Part shown: piece by piece, positions 4,982-6,712 of the stretch
How the letters are laid out: every line of letters starts with the position of its first letter
Numbering within the stretch: the first letter of the stretch is position 1
Source: SIG438 sp034117945
Lineage (GTDB): Bacteria > Bacillota > Clostridia > HGM11514
Assembly: GCA_034117945.1 (NCBI GenBank)
Contig: JAXEOR010000010.1
Span: forward strand, 1-6,712
DNA: 6,712 nt
Reading direction: 5' to 3'
Made by a program: the position numbers and the translations under genes
The notes under the pieces: model-generated
Told to the model about the DNA's origin: nothing
The model's input: the letters and a program-made list of their open reading frames with translations, nothing else
The model's database searches: none

Positions 4982-6076
4982 TTATTTCCAAATTTTAACA
5001 ACGCCGGAGCGATGGAGATTGACCACAATGATCATGAGAATCACGCCCACCAGCATTCCGAAAATACCCATTGTCTTTAAGCCAATATACAAAGCCATCA
5101 GGGTCAGCAGGGGATGAATTCCGATCTGGCCGCTGACGATTTTCGGCTCCAGCAGCTGGCGCATCACCAGGCAAACGGCATAGGTAATGACCAGCCCCAA
5201 GGCCAGCTTGTAATCGCTGAGCAGCAATGAAAACAGCGCCCAGGGAATCAGAATGGTGCCCGTTCCCAAAACCGGCAGCATATCCACAATGCAGATAATC
5301 AGTGCCAGAATAAAGGGAGACTGCACCCGGATAATGAAAAAGGCAATCAGCAGCTCGAAAAAGGTAATCGTCATCAAAATCAGCTGAGCCTTTACATACT
5401 GAAAAAATGCGCCGGACAAATATCCCTTGACCTCCACCGCCCGCAGCTTCCAGCTTTCCGGCACCTGACGGCTGAGAAAGCCGAGGATTTTTTCCTTATC
5501 GCTGCTGATAAAATAGGTAGACAGCAGGCAGGCAAACACTGCAACCAGCAGAGAGGGCAGCCGCTTTACCGTTTGATAAGCAAAGCCCCCGGCCGCCGAG
5601 GTCAGCGAGGTCAAAATACCGGACAGGTTTTCCAAGCCCTTTGCAACGATGCTTTCCAGCTCCACATCCATTCCGAAATCGCTCACATACCGATTCAGCA
5701 AATGCAGCTTTTCCTCAATGGTATTAAAGGCGCTGGGCAGCCGATCCATCAGCTGGGGAATATAATCTGCCAAGGAGCTGATTTCCATCCCCAAACGGCG
5801 AAACACCATCCACAGCACAAATACAATCACAAAAACCACCACAAGAATTGAAACCACAGACGCAAGCTTTCTGGGAACCCGGGTCTTTTTTTCTAAAAAG
5901 CCCACCAGCGGATCCGCCATCCAGGCAAACACAGCCGCCAGCAAAAAGGGCAAAAACCACCCCAGCAGCTTGGTAAAGAAAACATAGGCCGCAATGCATC
6001 CCAGCAGAATATAAAACAGCAAAAAAGCAAACCGAAAATGCTTTTCCAAAGGGATTTTCTGCATAGCAATCTCCAT
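4982..6076 (-). CDS. ytvI: AI-2E family membrane protein, probable sporulation protein YtvI
   Basis: This 364-residue polytopic membrane protein belongs to the AI-2E transporter (UPF0118/PF01594) family. Hydrophobic helices lie at about 14-34, 37-53 and 71-92. A soluble amphipathic stretch with the helical tail of the third segment runs from about 95 to 165. Further helices are at about 174-191, 230-250, 254-285, 288-308 and 322-352. Family landmarks are DMLPVLGTG (265-273) followed by IPWA (277-280), and EPKIVSGQIGIHPL (310-323). The VLGTG-x3-IPWA form is what I associate with the YtvI subgroup, whose B. subtilis member is a sporulation integral membrane protein of unclear transport role. 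The subgroup call is from memory of the motif. The start is uncertain: the ATG at 6076 has only GGCGG nearby, while the in-frame ATG at 6064 has GGAG 6 nt upstream and may be the true start, giving 360 residues. It is followed by its own terminator. Confidence 0.87.
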   Translation of the reverse strand: MEIAMQKIPLEKHFRFAFLLFYILLGCIAAYVFFTKLLGWFLPFLLAAVFAWMADPLVGFLEKKTRVPRKLASVVSILVVVFVIVFVLWMVFRRLGMEISSLADYIPQLMDRLPSAFNTIEEKLHLLNRYVSDFGMDVELESIVAKGLENLSGILTSLTSAAGGFAYQTVKRLPSLLVAVFACLLSTYFISSDKEKILGFLSRQVPESWKLRAVEVKGYLSGAFFQYVKAQLILMTITFFELLIAFFIIRVQSPFILALIICIVDMLPVLGTGTILIPWALFSLLLSDYKLALGLVITYAVCLVMRQLLEPKIVSGQIGIHPLLTLMALYIGLKTMGIFGMLVGVILMIIVVNLHRSGVVKIWK

Positions 6077-6113
6077 TTCCGCCGCCCTGCGCCGGCAAAC
6101 ATCCCAAATCCCT

Positions 6114-6144
6114 CTCTCTTATCCGCAGGGAAAAGGTAAGAGAG
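6114..6144. repeat. Inverted repeat in the ytvI leader region
   Basis: CTCTCTTA (6114-6121) and TAAGAGAG (6137-6144) form a perfect 8-bp inverted repeat around a 15-nt spacer, about 40 bp upstream of the ytvI-like start. No T-run follows on the minus strand, so it is not a standard terminator. It may be a leader hairpin or a protein-binding dyad; function unknown. Confidence 0.5.
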
Positions 6145-6167
6145 GATCATGCCCCGGTACATTTCTC

Positions 6168-6198
6168 AAAAAACCGGAACCGCAGGCAATCCATTCCG
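6168..6198 (-). terminator. Weak candidate terminator after the phosphoglycerate mutase gene
   Basis: On the minus strand CGGAAT (6193-6198) can pair with GTTCCG (6175-6180, one G-U pair) around a 12-nt loop, followed by G and TTTTTT (complement of 6168-6173). It starts 8 nt past the stop codon. The stem is short and the loop wide, so termination may be partial and allow read-through into the ytvI-like gene, for which I see no clear promoter. Confidence 0.4.
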
Positions 6199-6205
6199 TC
6201 AAGAA

Positions 6206-6712
6206 TCAATCCTTTAAAAACCGGGTCATCAGCTGCCAGCCCGGCTGCACAAAAATGCCGCTGCGCTTGCCCTCCTCCTCAGAATAGCAAATTCCTTCCC
6301 GGCCGGATTTCTCCCAACGGCTGTCAAACAGTGCAAAGGGCACCGGATCTGAGGTGTGGGTTCCCAAAGACAGAGGGGTAGGATGATCGGGCAGCACCAA
6401 CAATTTATATTCTTCCCCCGATTTCTCCAGGTATTCCCAAACCGGGCGGATCACCTTGCTGTCAATCAGCTCGATGGATTTTACCTTATTGTCCGTTTCA
6501 AAACGGTGACCGCTTTCGTCCGCAGCCTCCATGTGAAGGTAAACCAGCTCCTGTCCCCGTTTCAGTGCGTCAATTGCCGCCTGGGCCTTTCCCTCAAAAT
6601 TGGTATCCACCGTGCCGGTTGCGCCGGGCACATCGACAGACTCCATTCCGGCGCATTTGGCAATCCCTTTGATCAGATCAACCGCCGAAATCACCGTCGC
6701 CTTTTTTCCGTA
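6206..6712 (-). CDS. apgM: Cofactor-independent phosphoglycerate mutase, archaeal (ApgM) type, 5' truncated by window edge
   Basis: The frame is open through the right edge, so these 168 residues are the C-terminal part of a protein usually about 400 long. The valine (GTG) at 6692-6694 is internal, since YGKKAT precedes it in frame. The family, in the alkaline phosphatase superfamily, interconverts 3- and 2-phosphoglycerate in glycolysis using two metal ions. Visible landmarks are VISAVDLIKGIA (fragment 7-18), PGATGTVDTNFEGKA (29-43), HMEAADESGH (60-69) with metal-site Asp65 and His69, PDHPTP (108-113) with Asp109/His110, and THTSDPVPF (118-126) with His119. The C-terminal GWQLMTRFLK-type end is also typical. 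Some bacterial members are labelled 'proposed homoserine kinase' in databases, so the exact reaction is less certain than the family. It lies upstream of the ytvI-like gene on the same strand, separated by 129 bp. Confidence 0.9.
   Translation of the reverse strand, partial: YGKKATVISAVDLIKGIAKCAGMESVDVPGATGTVDTNFEGKAQAAIDALKRGQELVYLHMEAADESGHRFETDNKVKSIELIDSKVIRPVWEYLEKSGEEYKLLVLPDHPTPLSLGTHTSDPVPFALFDSRWEKSGREGICYSEEEGKRSGIFVQPGWQLMTRFLKD

Noticed and set aside
4846..5028. Extended N-terminus for zur starting at 5028 or at the ATG at 4878
   Set aside because: These starts fall upstream of or next to the -10 hexamer of a perfect promoter, so they would not be in the transcript. The GTG at 4845 has a strong ribosome binding site and yields the normal Fur-family length.
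5724..6162. Two minus-strand open frames overlapping the start of the ytvI-like gene in other frames
   Set aside because: They are out-of-frame shadows of a hydrophobic coding region, with Cys/Gly-rich translations and no family resemblance.

Overview
The window looks like chromosomal DNA of a low- to mid-GC Firmicute, most likely a clostridial (Lachnospiraceae/Ruminococcaceae-like) anaerobe. The reasons are strong AGGAGG-type ribosome binding sites, consensus SigA-type promoters, a YtvI-like sporulation membrane protein, and a Clostridia-type zinc uptake operon. This assignment is inference from gene content; no rRNA or other marker is present. I see no mobile element, CRISPR array, tRNA or rRNA.

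Layout from left to right. Positions 2-538 (+) hold the 3' part of an SGNH/GDSL hydrolase cut by the left edge. All other genes are on the minus strand and are described here in transcription order from the right edge. A cofactor-independent phosphoglycerate mutase of the archaeal (ApgM) type is cut by the right edge (6206-6712). It is followed by an AI-2E/YtvI-family membrane protein (4982-6076) with a clear terminator at 4917-4950. Next is a four-gene operon, zur-znuA-znuC-znuB (4845 down to 2026). Then comes an orphan single-pass membrane protein with a long Glu/Pro-rich tail and a Cys/His-rich end (1338-1904), with its own promoter and terminator. Last is the tRNA methyltransferase TrmO (528-1202), which converges on the hydrolase and overlaps its 3' end by 11 bp.

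The centre of the window is a self-contained zinc homeostasis module. A Fur-family repressor, a lipoprotein zinc receptor with a His-rich loop, an ABC ATPase and a permease are joined by three successive 4-bp stop/start overlaps. They are read from one promoter with perfect -35 and -10 hexamers and a 17-bp spacer. A 7-1-7 inverted repeat (TGAGAATTACTCTCA) lies between the -10 and the first start codon, where a Zur/Fur dimer would block initiation. The likely circuit is that zinc-loaded Zur represses its own gene and the transporter, and that repression is lifted when zinc falls.

The least understood gene is the acidic membrane protein at 1338-1904. It starts 121 nt downstream of znuB with no convincing terminator between, and it ends in a compact potential metal-binding motif (YYH-x3-C ... 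GY-x-P-C-x2-C). Its function is unknown. I did not find strong evidence for an entirely new multi-gene system in this window.
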